64,000 nucleotides of DNA from the NCBI GenBank assembly GCA_030844895.1, contig CM061228.1, positions 39,133,463-39,197,462 of the forward strand. The letters run 5' to 3'. The translations under genes were made by a program, and so were the position numbers. Under the pieces are notes generated by a model. It saw only the letters and a program-made list of their open reading frames with translations, was not told the origin of the DNA and ran no database searches. Source of the stretch: Ambrosia x helenae (lineage: Eukaryota > Streptophyta > Magnoliopsida > Asterales > Asteraceae). Positions 33,796-45,784 of the stretch are shown here, one piece after another. Positions within the stretch are counted from its first letter, which is position 1; the number at the start of each line of letters is the position of its first letter.

Positions 33796-34525
33796 TTGTT
33801 CTTATTTGAAAACCATTTTAAGCATTTAACACTAATGTCATCTTCCCCAATTTAAACCATATCGTGCCCTAATTTTCGAAACATCAAAATTGTTGATCAA
33901 TAGCCCCTAAATCTTTGGGGCTATTGATCTAGTAGGGCCGATTAGTAAAACCCTCAAAAAAAAAAAACGGACTTACACGATACTATGATCGGTATTAAGC
34001 TCGGTCAAGAAAAACGTCAAAAGGACGATCAAGGCTTCAACTTGCAGGTTATGAAATCAAAAATTGGGGGTGAAGAGAGGTAAATTGGCGAGTAATGATG
34101 GTCTATGGACGTCCAATTTATACTAATTCATATAGTTTCAAGGTTTTGGAAAGTTTGACTAATACATGGTCAAACCGAGCAATAGATGCTCATTAGGACA
34201 CGTATGCACGGTCAACAGCAGTTAATGGGATTATTCCTACCTCAAAATAGATTATTTAATGGTCAAGAGGAAGCTTCACAATCAATCCATGCTGCAATCA
34301 CGGCGCACAGCAAGAAAGAAAAGAGGAAAAGAGGGTGTTGGGCCAAATTAGAGGGTAGGCAAGGGAAATGGGCTTTGGATGTTGGGCTCTCGTGGATTAT
34401 GGGCTGCAGTGGAGTTTTGGGCTCCGAAAATTGTATAAGGGTATGGTTTTGTTTGGGTTGGAAAATAGGTAGATAGAGTTGGATGGTGTTAATGGTTGGT
34501 TTGTTTAGTATAATGACTAAACCAA

Positions 34526-34565
<40 letters not shown>

Positions 34566-34599
34566 AAATAAAATGAAAAGAAAAGTGACGGATGTCACA

Positions 34600-35751
34600 G
34601 CATCCCCTACTTTTAGAAACTTCGTCCCGAAGTTATTAGAAACATAGGGTTATGGATGCTTGGGTAAAAATTAAGATAACTGTGGTTTGGAAAAATTCGA
34701 ATGATTTGGATATGAGGTTTGTTAGGTGTGAGTTAAGGATTGGATTAGGTTCGTCTCGAAAGGGTAAAGAGAGTAAGAATCTAGTAAATCACTACTTCAA
34801 GTTTTAGGACTCCTAAAATAAATGCATGAGTTGATTGACTATAAAAAGACTAGATGAACTACCAAGTAAACAGAGTTTGTTCCTGATTCGACTCCCAGTC
34901 TCACCTTCAATGCATCATTAGTGTTTGTATACAGGGTGTACCGCAGCTAACCCACCACACCTTTGATACCTTGAAACCGTACTGGATGCCTACCAAAAAC
35001 TCTAATAGAATTTCACACTACCCTAACGTACCTGTAAATTCATGATTACGTTCCGGACCGGAATCATCAATTTACCTTACATTAGGGTTTTGTGTCCTTC
35101 TATGACCCCACCGATTGTTGAGCAGGTTCGATAGCCTCCACCAGCCATGGAGTAGGTTGTAGGGCCTCTCCCGACTGTTTGAAAAGGCATAGCGACTTCT
35201 ACCAATCGTTGAGTATGTTCAATAGCCTCTACCAGTCGTGGAGCAGGTTGTAGGGCCTCTCTCGACTGTTGAAAAAGGCATGATGACCTCTATTAAGTGC
35301 AGCAATTATTATTCACATAGATTGCAAATTGATAGCATGTTTATGCAAGCAAGTTTGTAAGTACTACAACCATTAAGTGTGAGTGTTATCATGAATAATT
35401 AAATGTTTACGAGTATCATGAATAATTAGATGTTCAATGTGTAGTCAAATTAAGGGAAAAATCTAGTTTCATGTAATAACCAATGATGTTTTCTTAGAAA
35501 AGCATCTGTAAGATCAAGTATCAAGTCCAAACGTTTCAAATAAATGTAAGGTAGAGTCTTGTATGATTAAAATAACGTAATCAATATAATAACTTTCCAA
35601 TCTGTGTTAATACACAATAATACGCAAGGAAATTTCTAGATGTTGTATGCTAATGAGTGCGACAAAATTGGGTACAAAATGATAATAGAATCAAGAAAAT
35701 GAAAACACGGGTATTGGATTTCTTGAGTCTTGGGAAGATTTCATTCATGGC
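34600..35751 (-). other. Gypsy-C 3' internal region
   Basis: The polypurine tract complement lies at 34600-34614. The rest shows no ORF; CCTCTACCAGTCGTGGAGCA-like segments repeat three to four times between about 35110 and 35290. Pol would be expected here in a complete relative. Confidence 0.65.
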
Positions 35752-36968
35752 TTAACTAGTGGGATTAACGTCATCCTGATCAGTTGTTTCGTTGGTATAG
35801 ATATTGAAAGCTCGTCCATGTGCCACCAGGTTTACATTGTTCAATTTGGGACATTGGGGTAGCATGTGATTAGGGTCTCTACAATGATAACATGCCCGAT
35901 CGTTAGTAATCTGTAGTGGTCCTTGGGCAGCTGTTTGATGATTACTCTGTGTCCCAACCATTACTCGACAAGTGGTAACAAAGTGTCCAAACCTCCCACA
36001 TCTAGTGCATTGACGGCATGGAAGATTTGCAGGGTGATGGTATTTGCAGGTGTTGCATTGAGGATGGATTCCGCGTAGGCTTTCTTGATAGGAGGCTGAG
36101 TCACAGGATTCATAACAGCATGGTTCTGGTTATCGCCCATTCGTTTCTTAGAGTTCGTAGCAGTAGTGGCGGCCTTTGCGAAAACAGTCTTAGATTGTTC
36201 AACAACATTGGTGGTTTTCTCAGTAGACGTCTTGGTGCCCTTCCTAACCAAGTTTTCTTTTTTTACGTGTTTGTCTGTTAATGTGGCTGCAAGTTGGATG
36301 GCTTCTTCTACCGTAGTGGCTTTGCCTCCAGTGACAACGTCTTGAATCAGGTCAGGTAATCCCTCGATATATTTTTCGATTGCTCGAGAGACTGGGGTGA
36401 CCATGTGTGGAACCAGTATGCTAAGTTCGTGATATCGAGTATTATACGCAAGATTCTCACCACTGTCTTGTTTCAGTCCATGGAACTCTTCCTCCAGTTT
36501 CCTGATTTCGTTCCTAGGGCAAAATTTGGTGATCATGAGTTCCTTAACTTCAGCCCAAGATAAAGATAAAGCAACATCAGCTCCTCGATTGCGTTTTTCG
36601 CCATTCCACCAGGTTAACGCTCCCTTTTGAAGGACACTGGTAGCATAGCGAACGCGGAGTTCATCAGGACATTCACTGTTCACAAAAGTACTCTCCATGC
36701 TTTCAAACCATTGGAGGAGGCCAGTAGCACCCTCCTCACCAGTGAATTTTGTGGGGTTGCAGGAGTTAAAGTGTTTGAAAGTGCACCGAAATTGAGTCGT
36801 ACTTCCTGTGTTGGCACTGTTACTATTCTGGGTTATCTCACTGACAAGGTTTGGGATCACTGCAGCAATTTGCTCGGCGACTAAAGATGCGAGGCGACGA
36901 TCAGAACGTCGTCCAGAAGCACGAACAGGGCGTTGGCTGGCATCACGGAGCATGCGGCGAGCAGACAT
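35752..36968 (-). pseudogene. Gypsy-C gag with CCHC knuckles, one frame break
   Basis: The minus-strand frame from ATG 36966-36968 encodes the Retrotrans_gag capsid domain of chromovirus type (F.GEEGA..LLQWFESMES, CPDELRVRYA, GALTWWN, FCPRNE...LE.EF). Near 36070 one base is missing from a G run; the other frame then gives CTRCGRFGHFVTTC and, to 35752, CYHCRDPNHMLPQC, two zinc knuckles. Gag assembles particles and the knuckles bind RNA. The frame ends at TAG 35752-35754 with no protease. Because LTRs are nearly identical, a single-base break is either very recent or a sequencing error. Confidence 0.85.
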
Positions 36969-37655
36969 CTATAAGATAGTTAATTAATAATCATGAGATT
37001 AGAAAATGTAAGGGTATAATCGTACAGATGATTATGAAGATGTGATCTTGTAAGCAATCATGATATGCAAAGTATTGTATATGAAACGAGAGGGTATTAT
37101 TGGAAAAACTTGTACAAAATGCTTGGAGTGCCCTTGTCTAGCTGTAAAGCTCAACAAGAACGTTGACTTTTCAAAGGAAACCCAATGGTGATCAAAGAAG
37201 ACATGCTTTAGCCTATAAGTGGACACTCACTCCAGGAATCCCCAGGTAAGCATAACAGGTCCGTAAATGGATTTATGCGCTATGCTTGCCTATGCCAGAA
37301 AACCCAGTGTACAGGCGTCCACCCTTCCAGATTGCACGTGTCCTTATCACACTCATTAAAGTTCAACAACTTTGAAGGAGCAGAATAGGAGTAGGCATTA
37401 TGCCTAAGAGTGTCTTCATGAAAGGTACTGCTCCCGTTCCATGGTGATGTAGGCTTTCCACTCCTTGTATGACACCATCTCTATGCACCAGGATGAAAGA
37501 TGAGGAGAAATGGAGAAGAAGAGAAAGGTAGGGGAAGGAAAGTAGAGGGTAAGGTAATTTAGGAAAGGTTATGCATGCAAGTTGAAGTTCGGTTATAGTC
37601 TAGGCCATTTTATCTAATAACCTAGTTCCCTATAACCATGGCTCTGATACCAATC
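36969..37655 (-). other. Gypsy-C leader and primer binding site
   Basis: It is non-coding between gag and the right LTR. GGCTCTGATACCA at 37641-37653 is the complement of a Met-tRNA primer site, two bases from the LTR edge. Confidence 0.8.
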
Positions 37656-40198
37656 TGTAACACCCCAACCGATGGCGGAATCATCGAGGTGCCACGTAGT
37701 GACGATTGTTCAAAAGCTCATGGTACTAAAATGTAAATATTATTGAATAATCAAAATTGTCTTACATGGAAATGGAAATTACATTTGTCTAAATGAAATG
37801 TAAATATTGAAATAATTGAATTGAAATAAAGCACTAAATGTCTCTTGCTAAAGCACTAGATCAAACTGCACCTGAAACATGTACAAAAATAGGTTTGGTC
37901 AACATATGAAATGTTGGTGAGCATTCCTAGATTTGATATATATAGTAGGTTAAAAAGTTATACAATTCAAGTGCAAGCTACAGTGCAATTATGTAAACTA
38001 TGTATCATACAAATGAGCGAAATCAACCCTGTGACTGTATAATGTACTGTATGAACTGTAGTGTACTCAACCAATAAATGGATGATAACTTAACACTGGC
38101 CACGGATTCTCCGATGAAAAAGGGGGAGAGTCAATCTAGGCGGGTTGTCAATCCAAATAGCGCTATTCAATGTTAAGGTCGGCTTGTACAATGTTAATGA
38201 TTTCACTAAGTACAAATGTATTCTACATGTAATGTCTAAGCATAAAGCACGTTTGTAAGCAAATGCACATAGTACTAGAATTGTATTGTAAAAATGTGAA
38301 CTTGTATTTGTAATTTGTATAAGTGTACATGTAACACCCCAAAAATGAATAAAAGCAAAAAAGGGATAGGAAGTACTCACAGTTCACGTAATAACTTGAG
38401 ATTTAACTGGACAGCGAGATATGAATTGAGATTACTCCCAAATGATCAACCTAAAGTATTCGATAATGTGTAAGGGAAATAACTCTAGGATATATGTATT
38501 TCTAGGGCTTCGAATTGGGGATAAATGCTTATTTGATTAATTAATGAATTGTTTATTAAATATATGAAATTTAATAAATAAATAAATAAAAGTCTCTTTG
38601 TAAAATCTTAAGTTGAATATAATCATAACATAAGGTTTTGAGTATGAAAATAATTTTTATAAAATTATTTTCTTGAAAATAGAATATTTAATCTAATTAT
38701 TTCAAATTGTCGAAATATGACTTTAATATCTAAAAATATTAAAATCAAAGAATTTCTGAATAAAAATTTGTATTTCAGTTCTAGATAGTTAGAAATAATT
38801 TATATAAAATTTTGGTGCAAAAATATTGAAAAATGAATTTATTATGATTTAATTATGATTAAATCTAACAAAAATTTATTAAAAATACTAAATAAATGAT
38901 TTTTCGGGAATAAAAATCATTTCTGAAAAGTTTAAAGTTAAAAAAACTTAGGATAATTTTTGGAGAATTTAATAAAATTGTTTTGATATATAAATGGATT
39001 TTTATAAATATAATAGTATAAAAATGATTTAATTATTATAAATACTAAATAAATGAATTTCTGAAAACTAAAAATTGTAAGTTGAACTTTTTCATCAGAT
39101 TAATACAAAGTAATTTTTGTAGGATTTATGGAAATCGTTTTGTTAAACAAAAAGATTTTTCTTATAAACTTGATTAAATAAAAACATTATCAAAAACACA
39201 TTATCTAATATTAGATAATGTTTAAATAAAATATAAACAGGGTTGTATATGTTCTCAGGGTCCAGACCAGTTGGTCTGGGCTTGTGATTATAAGGCTTAG
39301 AAACGAGAGGTCGTGGGTTCGAGTCTGGTTAGAACCGATTTTAGACATTTAATCTGTTTGTTTTTTTTTTTTTATAAAAATGGTGGTTGTGGGATTCGAA
39401 CCAAGGTCCCCACCCGGTCTGAACATTAGCACAGCCAAGGGAACCATCTGGGCTACAAGGCCTGATGGTGATTGTTCTTATTTGAAAACCATTTTAAGCA
39501 TTTAACACTAATGCCATCTTCCCCAATTTAAACCATATCGTGCCCTAATTTTCGAAACATCAAAATTGTTGATCAATAGCCCCTAAATCTTTGGGGCTAT
39601 TGATCTAGTAGGGCCGATTAGTAAAACCCTCAAAAAAAAAACGGACTTACACGATACTATGATCGGTATTAAGCTCGGTCAAGAAAAACGTCAAAAGGAC
39701 GATCAAGGCTTCAACTTGCAGGTTATGAAATCAAAAATTGGGGGTGAAGAGAGGTAAATTGGCGAGTAATGATGGTCTATGGACGTCCAATTTATACTAA
39801 TTCATATAGTTTCAAGGTTTTGGAAAGTTTGACTAATACATGGTCAAACCGAGCAATAGATGCTCATTAGGACACGTATGCACGGTCAACAACAGTTAAT
39901 GGGATTATTCCTACCTCAAAATAGATTATTTAATGGTCAAGAGGAAGCTTCACAATCAATCCATGCTGCAATCACGGCGCACAGCAAGAAAGAAAAGAGG
40001 AAAAGAGGGTGTTGGGCCAAATTAGAGGGTAGGCAAGGGAAATGGGCTTTGGATGTTGGGCTCTCGTGGATTATGGGCTGCAGTGGAGTTTTGGGCTCCG
40101 AAAATTGTATAAGGTATGGTTTTGTTTGGGTTGGAAAATAGGTAGATAGAGTTGGATGGTGTTAATGGTTGGTTTGTTTAGTATAATGACTAAACCAA

Positions 40199-40250
<52 letters not shown>

Positions 40251-40288
40251 TATAAAATAAAATGAAAAGAAAAGTGACGGATGTCACA
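37656..40288 (-). repeat. Gypsy-C 5' LTR
   Basis: A near-exact copy of 31981-34599, with a longer (ATT)n run (about 40199-40249). The palindrome is at 39198-39221 and the hairpin at 39571-39605. Confidence 0.93.
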
Positions 40289-40293
40289 ATTGT

Positions 40294-40481
40294 GGCTGCT
40301 GATACGAGTCATCATAATAATATGTAGGACACCCCTGTGAATAACATGGTTGCGGCTGCACAAAGGAATTAGCACAATAACGTGCAGAGGACCCCGCATT
40401 TTGTGGAAATCTAATGGTAAAATAGGGTCCTCCACAAATTTCAAACATATTTACAGACTCGACAGAAATTAAAATACACAA
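40294..40481 (-). pseudogene. Gypsy-B ORF start with degenerate zinc knuckle
   Basis: This is the upstream part of the acidic ORF, cut off by Gypsy-C. FEICGGPYFTIRFP aligns in spacing with a CCHC knuckle, but Phe, Tyr and Phe stand where two Cys and the His are expected, leaving one ligand. It lies only about 130 bases from the primer binding site, so the capsid domain found in Gypsy-A has been deleted. Confidence 0.6.
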
Positions 40482-40619
40482 ACAATTAGACTCCTACGAC
40501 TCACTATACAAAAAGACAGACTCAACACAAAACACAAGTAGCACAGATATAGCAGATAAGTGTAATCAAAGCTAGTAAACGCAATCGCCAAGAGTTCCCC
40601 GGCAACGGCGCAAAAAACT
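40482..40619 (-). other. Gypsy-B primer-site leader
   Basis: CCCCGGCAACGGCGCA (about 40597-40612) is the tRNA-Asp primer-site complement with one C lost compared with Gypsy-A. The start of the ORF follows closely on the minus strand. Confidence 0.75.
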
Positions 40620-42069
40620 TGATGTGCTCAAAGTGGTTTAGTAAAAACTAACTAAATTAACCTAAACTAGACACTCTAAGTTTTAAATTTATAACCTAAG
40701 ACTCTCTAAACCTAAACCACACAACCGGCAAGTGTACCGGTCAGTGCAGTACAGCTAAAGTAAGTCCGAGTATCGAACCCACGAGACTCTACTAGAAAAC
40801 GTAAACTAGACTCGATAACTTATCTACAAACTGACTTAAATTGTTTTATTGCTTAAAGGGGGGGGGGGGTTTCTAAAAGACTAATGCAAATAAATAAAAT
40901 AATAAAACTAAAATAACTAAATACACAAACTGGAGATTGTAACTAAGGTCAGATGGATGGGAAGGCACTACCTAGGCTAGAATCCTACACATGAATGATA
41001 AGCTTCTAATGGCTATGGAACTGGTGTGGAACCGGGATCTTAAAATACTAAACATCAAGAATAAACTAGACACCCTCGACCCTTCTCAAGGGGAAACCCT
41101 AGAATATTGTTGTGCTGTTAAACCACCGGTTGAGAGGTTACCCTCACAGGCTTACCTACTCGAATCTTAAAGTACCGCTAGACAGTCTACCTCACAGCGC
41201 GAAAGTCACAGTACACCCGAAAGTGCAAGGGGTAACTACAATATTTCTGATAAGACTTGGCCTACAAGGAATGCTAGGGAAACTAGGAAGATCTTCTCAC
41301 AAAGCCTCTAGAACTAGCAATTTAACACCCTAGACAGACCAACAATCTCGCACCTCACAGCTATTGAGAATTGGTAGAAACACTTAGAATTATCTAACTA
41401 ACAATTACAACTCCTATGGATAATCCTAGGCAATTAACCATAAACTAGTCGCTAACACTCAGTCCGCAACCTAACCCGCATTCATACATGAAAGACATTC
41501 ACAAAAACGCAAGTGGAGTTTATAAAAGTTATTTAAACAAAACTAAGTACACATATACATCAAACCAGAAAATAAAAAGTTCTTTACTTTAAAATTCACC
41601 CACAACCAAAAGTTCCAAGACCAAAAGAAAACAAATCAAACAAGTGCAATCATCATCGCCTAGGTAGCGTCAAGGTTTAGCCAATAAAAGTCATGATAAA
41701 ATCAAAATAATATAAACTAAACATATTACTGGTGTTCACAACGGGTTTGAATAGAATAAATAATAAATAAATAGATTAGAACCGACCCGTGCTGGCACCT
41801 ATGCCTCCACCCTTGACCTCCTTCTCTTGAAATATGCTGCTGTCGTGATAGATCCCTCTTTTCTTTTTTCGATGATATGGCTCCCCTTAATCCTATATGC
41901 TGCGCCACCTTTTTTTCTATCTTATTGCAGCTTCGAAGAATATTAATATATCCCTCCTCAACTTGTGCTCAAAGGAAATATTAGGTTTTCTTTTTTTCTT
42001 GGCTTTGGCATAACCCACGTGACCAAAGTCACAATTAGATTTTCTTTTTCCTTTTTTTATTTATATTAT

Positions 42070-42105
<36 letters not shown>

Positions 42106-42369
42106 CATTCTAGCTCCATGCTTTTAACTCGTGTGTTCTTGGCTTGACCAAAGTTGCTCATTTACGCTCCAACGTCCATTCGAACACCTACTAAAATATA
42201 AAATAAATACATAAGTAATAAAAATGACACAAAACTAATATAAATATATAAAAACCTATACTAAATAAAATAGACCGATACAAGACTAAAACAAATAAAA
42301 ACACTAACTAAACGACTCAAAAATTATACAAACTTTACACTGGAATTAGATGTATTTTACAATACATCA
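40620..42369 (-). repeat. Gypsy-B 5' LTR
   Basis: Collinear with 27258-28985. Length differences are mostly in a G run (40858-40869) and a (TA)n run (about 42075-42103). It is followed by TTCAT, the second half of the target duplication. Confidence 0.92.
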
Positions 42370-43416
42370 TTCATCATTAGGATCAATTGAATCTATGTTG
42401 TTTAAAATCATTGCAAAATCTATCAACTCTGAAGGCTCTTCAAGTTCGTCAACTGAGTCAGAAACATCAGATGGATCTGACTCAGAAAACATGTTTGATT
42501 CAAAAATTGTCAGAACAGGAACAATAAAGGAAGTAACTACTGAATTTAAATGTGTGAATAATTTTGATGCTTCTACCTCATGTGCAGATGAAGTTAAGGT
42601 AGAGGTTAATGTTGAAGGGGATGATGTTGTTTGCACTAATAATGAAGATGTTTGTGTGAAACAATCTAATTTATCTGCAGATGCTGAACCATATGTGAAA
42701 AAGATTGTTTCTGAGCTATATGTTAATGGCATGACTGATAAATACGTGCCACCACATAGAAAAACTACCGTGCTAACTCTCATGAACAGGTTCGTGAAGT
42801 CAAACAGAAAGCTCAAAGACAGTCAACATCGCAAAGACAATCTTGTTCACACGGGTGTTCAAGATCTTCTAAGCAGAGCAGAAAAAGTAAGAAGCCTGCA
42901 AATAAATCATCAAACGGATCTCATCACTCACATTCTTCAATGGGATCTAACAGACCGAGACTTGCTCCTTATGCAAAGAAGCAGACATGATATAACTGTG
43001 GAAGACCTGGTCACATTGCAAGAAATTGCGCACATAATCCTTATGTGCCCTATTACAGACAATATCCGAAGGTTATGCCTAGGGAAAACTTCTACTCCAA
43101 GCCAATGAAGGTTGAAAAACCTAAAGCAATGAAGAATGCGAATCCCAAAGTCAAACCGTCTGATGGAGACTGGAATGCTGCCAAGAGCAAACGGAAGGTT
43201 GTTCAACCACAGAAGCCTAAACAACCTAAGAAACCGAAAGCTGTTACTCCGAAAGTAGCAAAACCGATTCTTAAGCTTAAGCAAGTTTGGAAAGCAAAGG
43301 CAGCAGCAACAACTGATCCAAATGAGAATAAGGACATGTGCTTGAGGGAAGTGTCTTACATAGATGCTTCAGGAGTGCCCAGGACTGTGATGGCCTGGGT
43401 ACCAATGTTTAACTAA
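42370..43416 (+). pseudogene. Copia-B gag C-terminal region and damaged zinc knuckle
   Basis: The sequence resumes Copia-B gag to the right of Gypsy-B. A Ser/Glu-rich acidic stretch comes first (42430-42700), then YVPPHRK, then in another frame a zinc knuckle whose first Cys codon is TGA (42988-42990), leaving YNCGRPGHIARNC. A basic Lys/Pro-rich tail (43060-43290) and RTVMAWVPMFN close gag at TAA 43414-43416. At least one frame shift is needed between 42370 and 43045. The ending parallels AWVPKSN in Copia-A. Confidence 0.7.
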
Positions 43417-43434
43417 TCTCCTTATTCATGCAGG
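43411..43434 (+). promoter_or_regulatory. Putative 3' splice site at Copia-B gag/pol boundary
   Basis: AACTAAT, including gag's stop, is followed after 17 nt by TTCATGCAG; the next base (43434) starts a protease-frame codon. It is the same layout as at 10030-10057 in Copia-A, although the elements are of different families. Confidence 0.4.
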
Positions 43435-43613
43435 GACAACCAAGGAGGATTATCAATAACCACTGGTGTGTTGGTAGCGGTTGTTCCAAGCATAAGTTAG
43501 GTGACATCTCTCTGTTATATACCTCTACATCTTTTAACACAGAGTATGTTTCCTTCAAAGGAGATAAGGGAGGTAAGGTTAGCATGGCAGGTACATTTAA
43601 ATTTGATGCATAA
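43428..43613 (+). pseudogene. Copia-B protease remnant, catalytic Asp lost
   Basis: The short frame reads HWCVGSGCSKHKLGD and continues with F..EYVSFKGDKGGK, which matches the Copia protease start (W..DSG.S.HM.G). The catalytic Asp position is Gly here and the following HMTG is HKLG. It ends at TAA 43611-43613 and no integrase or reverse transcriptase follows, so the element makes no working Pol. Confidence 0.75.
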
Positions 43614-45389
43614 ACTTTAAAAATGATTGATTGGTCGTTATTTGAGAATGGTTATAGAAAAGAACAAAAAGATTTTTCTTATCCTTTTTGGTAAATTTTA
43701 TACATAAAGTTCATTCTCTCGTTATTTATGCACAAAATTTAGGGGGAGAAGGGAGATAATCAAGGAAAATACAAAAATAGTGTTTCATTTGAGTTATGTA
43801 CAAAATTTAGGGAGAGATGGAAGAGAAAATAAGAAAAATACAAAAACATGTGAAAAAAAGAGAAAACTATAAAAAGAGTTTTTGTTGTATCACTTGTGAA
43901 AAAAGGCTGACACACGTAAGACCAGCATTGAAACGGTTAGGCTCTAGGGTGATGTGTTGGTAGGCTTGGTCCTTACGACTGGAAAATTGGCTGATCTAGT
44001 GACACAATTAAAGATAACATATGGCCTCAGTAGGAAAAGTCACTTGGGATTGGTACATTTTTTTATTTGAATGCTTGTGTGACGTCCCGATACACACTGT
44101 GTTCTAGGTCTGAAACCTTTTTTCTGAAAAACTCGTGTATCTCCTTTGTTTTGTGTAAGCAAAGACCTGGGGATGCTAGGCAATGTCAGCTTTTGCTGCA
44201 TCCAGATATATGCTGACCTAGTTGTACATTGTCGCGCTGTAGATCAAAAACACCAAAAGAGGCCAATGAGCCCTAAAAGATGCCAATGTGCACAATAAAA
44301 GAGGCCCTCTAGAGCCCAAAACACCAAACCTGTATCATTTGAGAAATCAAATGATTTGTATATTATACCACTCTATTTCTTAATGATCTATTCTTTTCTC
44401 TTCTCAACCAAGTCCCAGTTAAGGTTTCAGAATTCTAGAACAGACACCGTGAAAATATGTGGTAAGGAAACTGCTTGCATGATAGAGTGTGCCGCATATA
44501 ATTCTAGGATTTGATTGTGACTTGCTTGAGTGTCCATAATTAATACACCAAAACATGATAAATTAATCACGGACAGTCAAATAAGAAGGTCCAAGGCAAT
44601 AAGTTTAAGTGTTTAAATATACTGGCAATTGCTCGAACCGACTGGAGTAGATTCGTGTTGATAAGTGTCCCTGAGTCTAAATCACAGTGATTCAATCCCC
44701 CGGAAAAAAATGTTTAGTTATTTTTATTTCAATTTCTTTTTCATTTATTTGGATTCTTATTGTTTTGCTTTTGAGTTTAATTTCTTTTTAGTTTTAATTT
44801 TTATAAAATCAACCATTCTTGAAGTTTTACCGATCATCCAAAAGATTTAATGAAATTCAAGTTTCTTTTGAAAATTTCAATTGGAAATTCTTGGATTTAC
44901 TTGGTGTTCATGTGTATACTGGATCCTCTGTTATATTTTACGTTTGCTTACAAAGTTCTGAGAATGTGCAGAATTCGATTTGAATCACGAAACAGGGGTT
45001 GAAGATGAATGATTTCCGGTTGCTGACAAGCATGAAGCACCGTGATGAGAAGATGTACCTAAGGCAGAAGAACTTGATGTGATTTCATGTTCTGATAATG
45101 AAACACATGCAGAAGTACATGTGATCGTGCTTGAAGACAATGATTGGAAAAGAAAGAGATATGAGAATCCTCCTCTCACATCGTCTTTAGCAAATGATCA
45201 AGCAAATGCTGATGATGATTCAAGTGTGGATCTTACTCCCATAGAAGAAGAAAAGGCCCGAGTTTGAGAGTACAGAAAAGAAGACTTTCAACAAAACAAC
45301 ACCAACAACCTAACAACAATCTAGGGGGAGAGCACAATGCTACATTCAAATTATGAAGACCATTTGATAGCATCAGTCTAGGGGGAGAT
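43614..45389 (+). other. Copia-B 3' internal region
   Basis: No pol is left. Polypurine-like runs (TTAGGGGGAGAAGG at about 43739, CTAGGGGGAGAG at about 45322) recur before the true polypurine tract CTAGGGGGAGAT (45378-45389). A short acidic frame at 45079-45267 may be the tail of a lost ORF; I do not recognise it. Confidence 0.6.
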
Positions 45390-45784
45390 TGTTGGGTCTA
45401 GAATATTGAGACTGACGCTATCAAATAAGTATTGGTGATTAATATTTCAGTTATGATATTTGGAACCGAAAACACTTGAGTTCTCGGTTATTTAAGTTGT
45501 TTGGGCCGAGAACTAGTTAGTTCTCAGTTGGGCTTGGGCTAGGCCATGTGGGCCAAACCTAGCATAGGAGCTATATAATGTTTATTCTTGTCATTTGTTA
45601 GTTTAGCGGTTTTGTTTACACTAAGAAAACTCTCTCTAGTATCAGACGATTCCTTGAAATCGTATGCTAGTTGAGTATTATCATTCAATCATATAATATT
45701 TTTTTTCTTGAATTGCTATCATCTTTGATTCCGCCATCGATTGATAGTTACTTGATATCGGATTTATATTTTTCGGGACTTACA
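45390..45784 (+). repeat. Copia-B 3' LTR (short form)
   Basis: It starts TGTTGGGTC after the polypurine tract and ends CGGGACTTACA. From about 45448 it matches the 5' LTR; the first 58 bases do not, and about 480 bp present in the 5' LTR and at 1-480 are missing. It is either an internal deletion or a recombinant between LTR subfamilies. Confidence 0.85.

Larger units (their letters stand above)
31981..34599 (-). repeat. Gypsy-C 3' LTR
   Basis: Followed at 34600 by GCATCCCCTACTTTT, the complement of the polypurine tract. Inside are a perfect 24-bp palindrome (33523-33546), a divergent pair of tRNA-like modules (about 33581-33790), a 13-bp-arm hairpin (33895-33929) and an (ATT)n run near 34527-34563. 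All recur in the other LTR. Confidence 0.93.
31981..40288 (-). mobile_element. Gypsy-C: gag-only element with 2.6-kb LTRs
   Basis: LTRs 31981-34599 and 37656-40288 both start TGTAACACCCC and end GATGTCACA, within a perfect ATTGT duplication (31976-31980 and 40289-40293). Beside the right LTR, GGCTCTGATACCA (37641-37653) is the complement of a Met-tRNA primer site, so the element is on the minus strand. The internal 3 kb encodes only gag with zinc knuckles. It fits the terminal-repeat-with-GAG type of non-autonomous element. By eye the LTRs differ by only about four substitutions plus homopolymer and (ATT)n length changes, so it is very young. Confidence 0.92.
27258..42369 (-). mobile_element. 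Gypsy-B: non-autonomous relative of Gypsy-A
   Basis: LTRs at 27258-28985 and 40620-42369 are flanked by a perfect TTCAT duplication (27253-27257 and 42370-42374), inside Copia-B gag. The orientation is minus: the tRNA-Asp primer site (complement about 40596-40611, one base shorter than in Gypsy-A) is beside the right LTR and the polypurine tract beside the left. The LTRs differ by about 13 substitutions by eye. It lacks the gag capsid domain, protease and pol; its only ORF is an acidic protein sharing a short coiled segment with Gypsy-A. Gypsy-C is inserted in that ORF. Confidence 0.9.
22186..45784 (+). mobile_element. Copia-B: gag-protease-only LTR retrotransposon hosting others
   Basis: The 5' LTR ends at 23005 (GGGACTTACA), followed by a Met-tRNA-like primer site (AGTATCAGAGCC). 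The 3' side has a CTAGGGGGAGAT polypurine tract and a 3' LTR (45390-45784) with the same end. Gag pieces at 24305-25008, 26349-27257 and 42370-43416 belong together once the insertions are removed, followed by a protease remnant. Integrase and reverse transcriptase are absent. The left border is uncertain: 22186 is where similarity to 1-721 begins, and LTR sequence may start earlier, near 21984. Confidence 0.85.

Noticed and set aside
34263..34598. Asn-rich minus-strand open frame
   Set aside because: The Asn run is translation of the (ATT)n microsatellite in the LTR.
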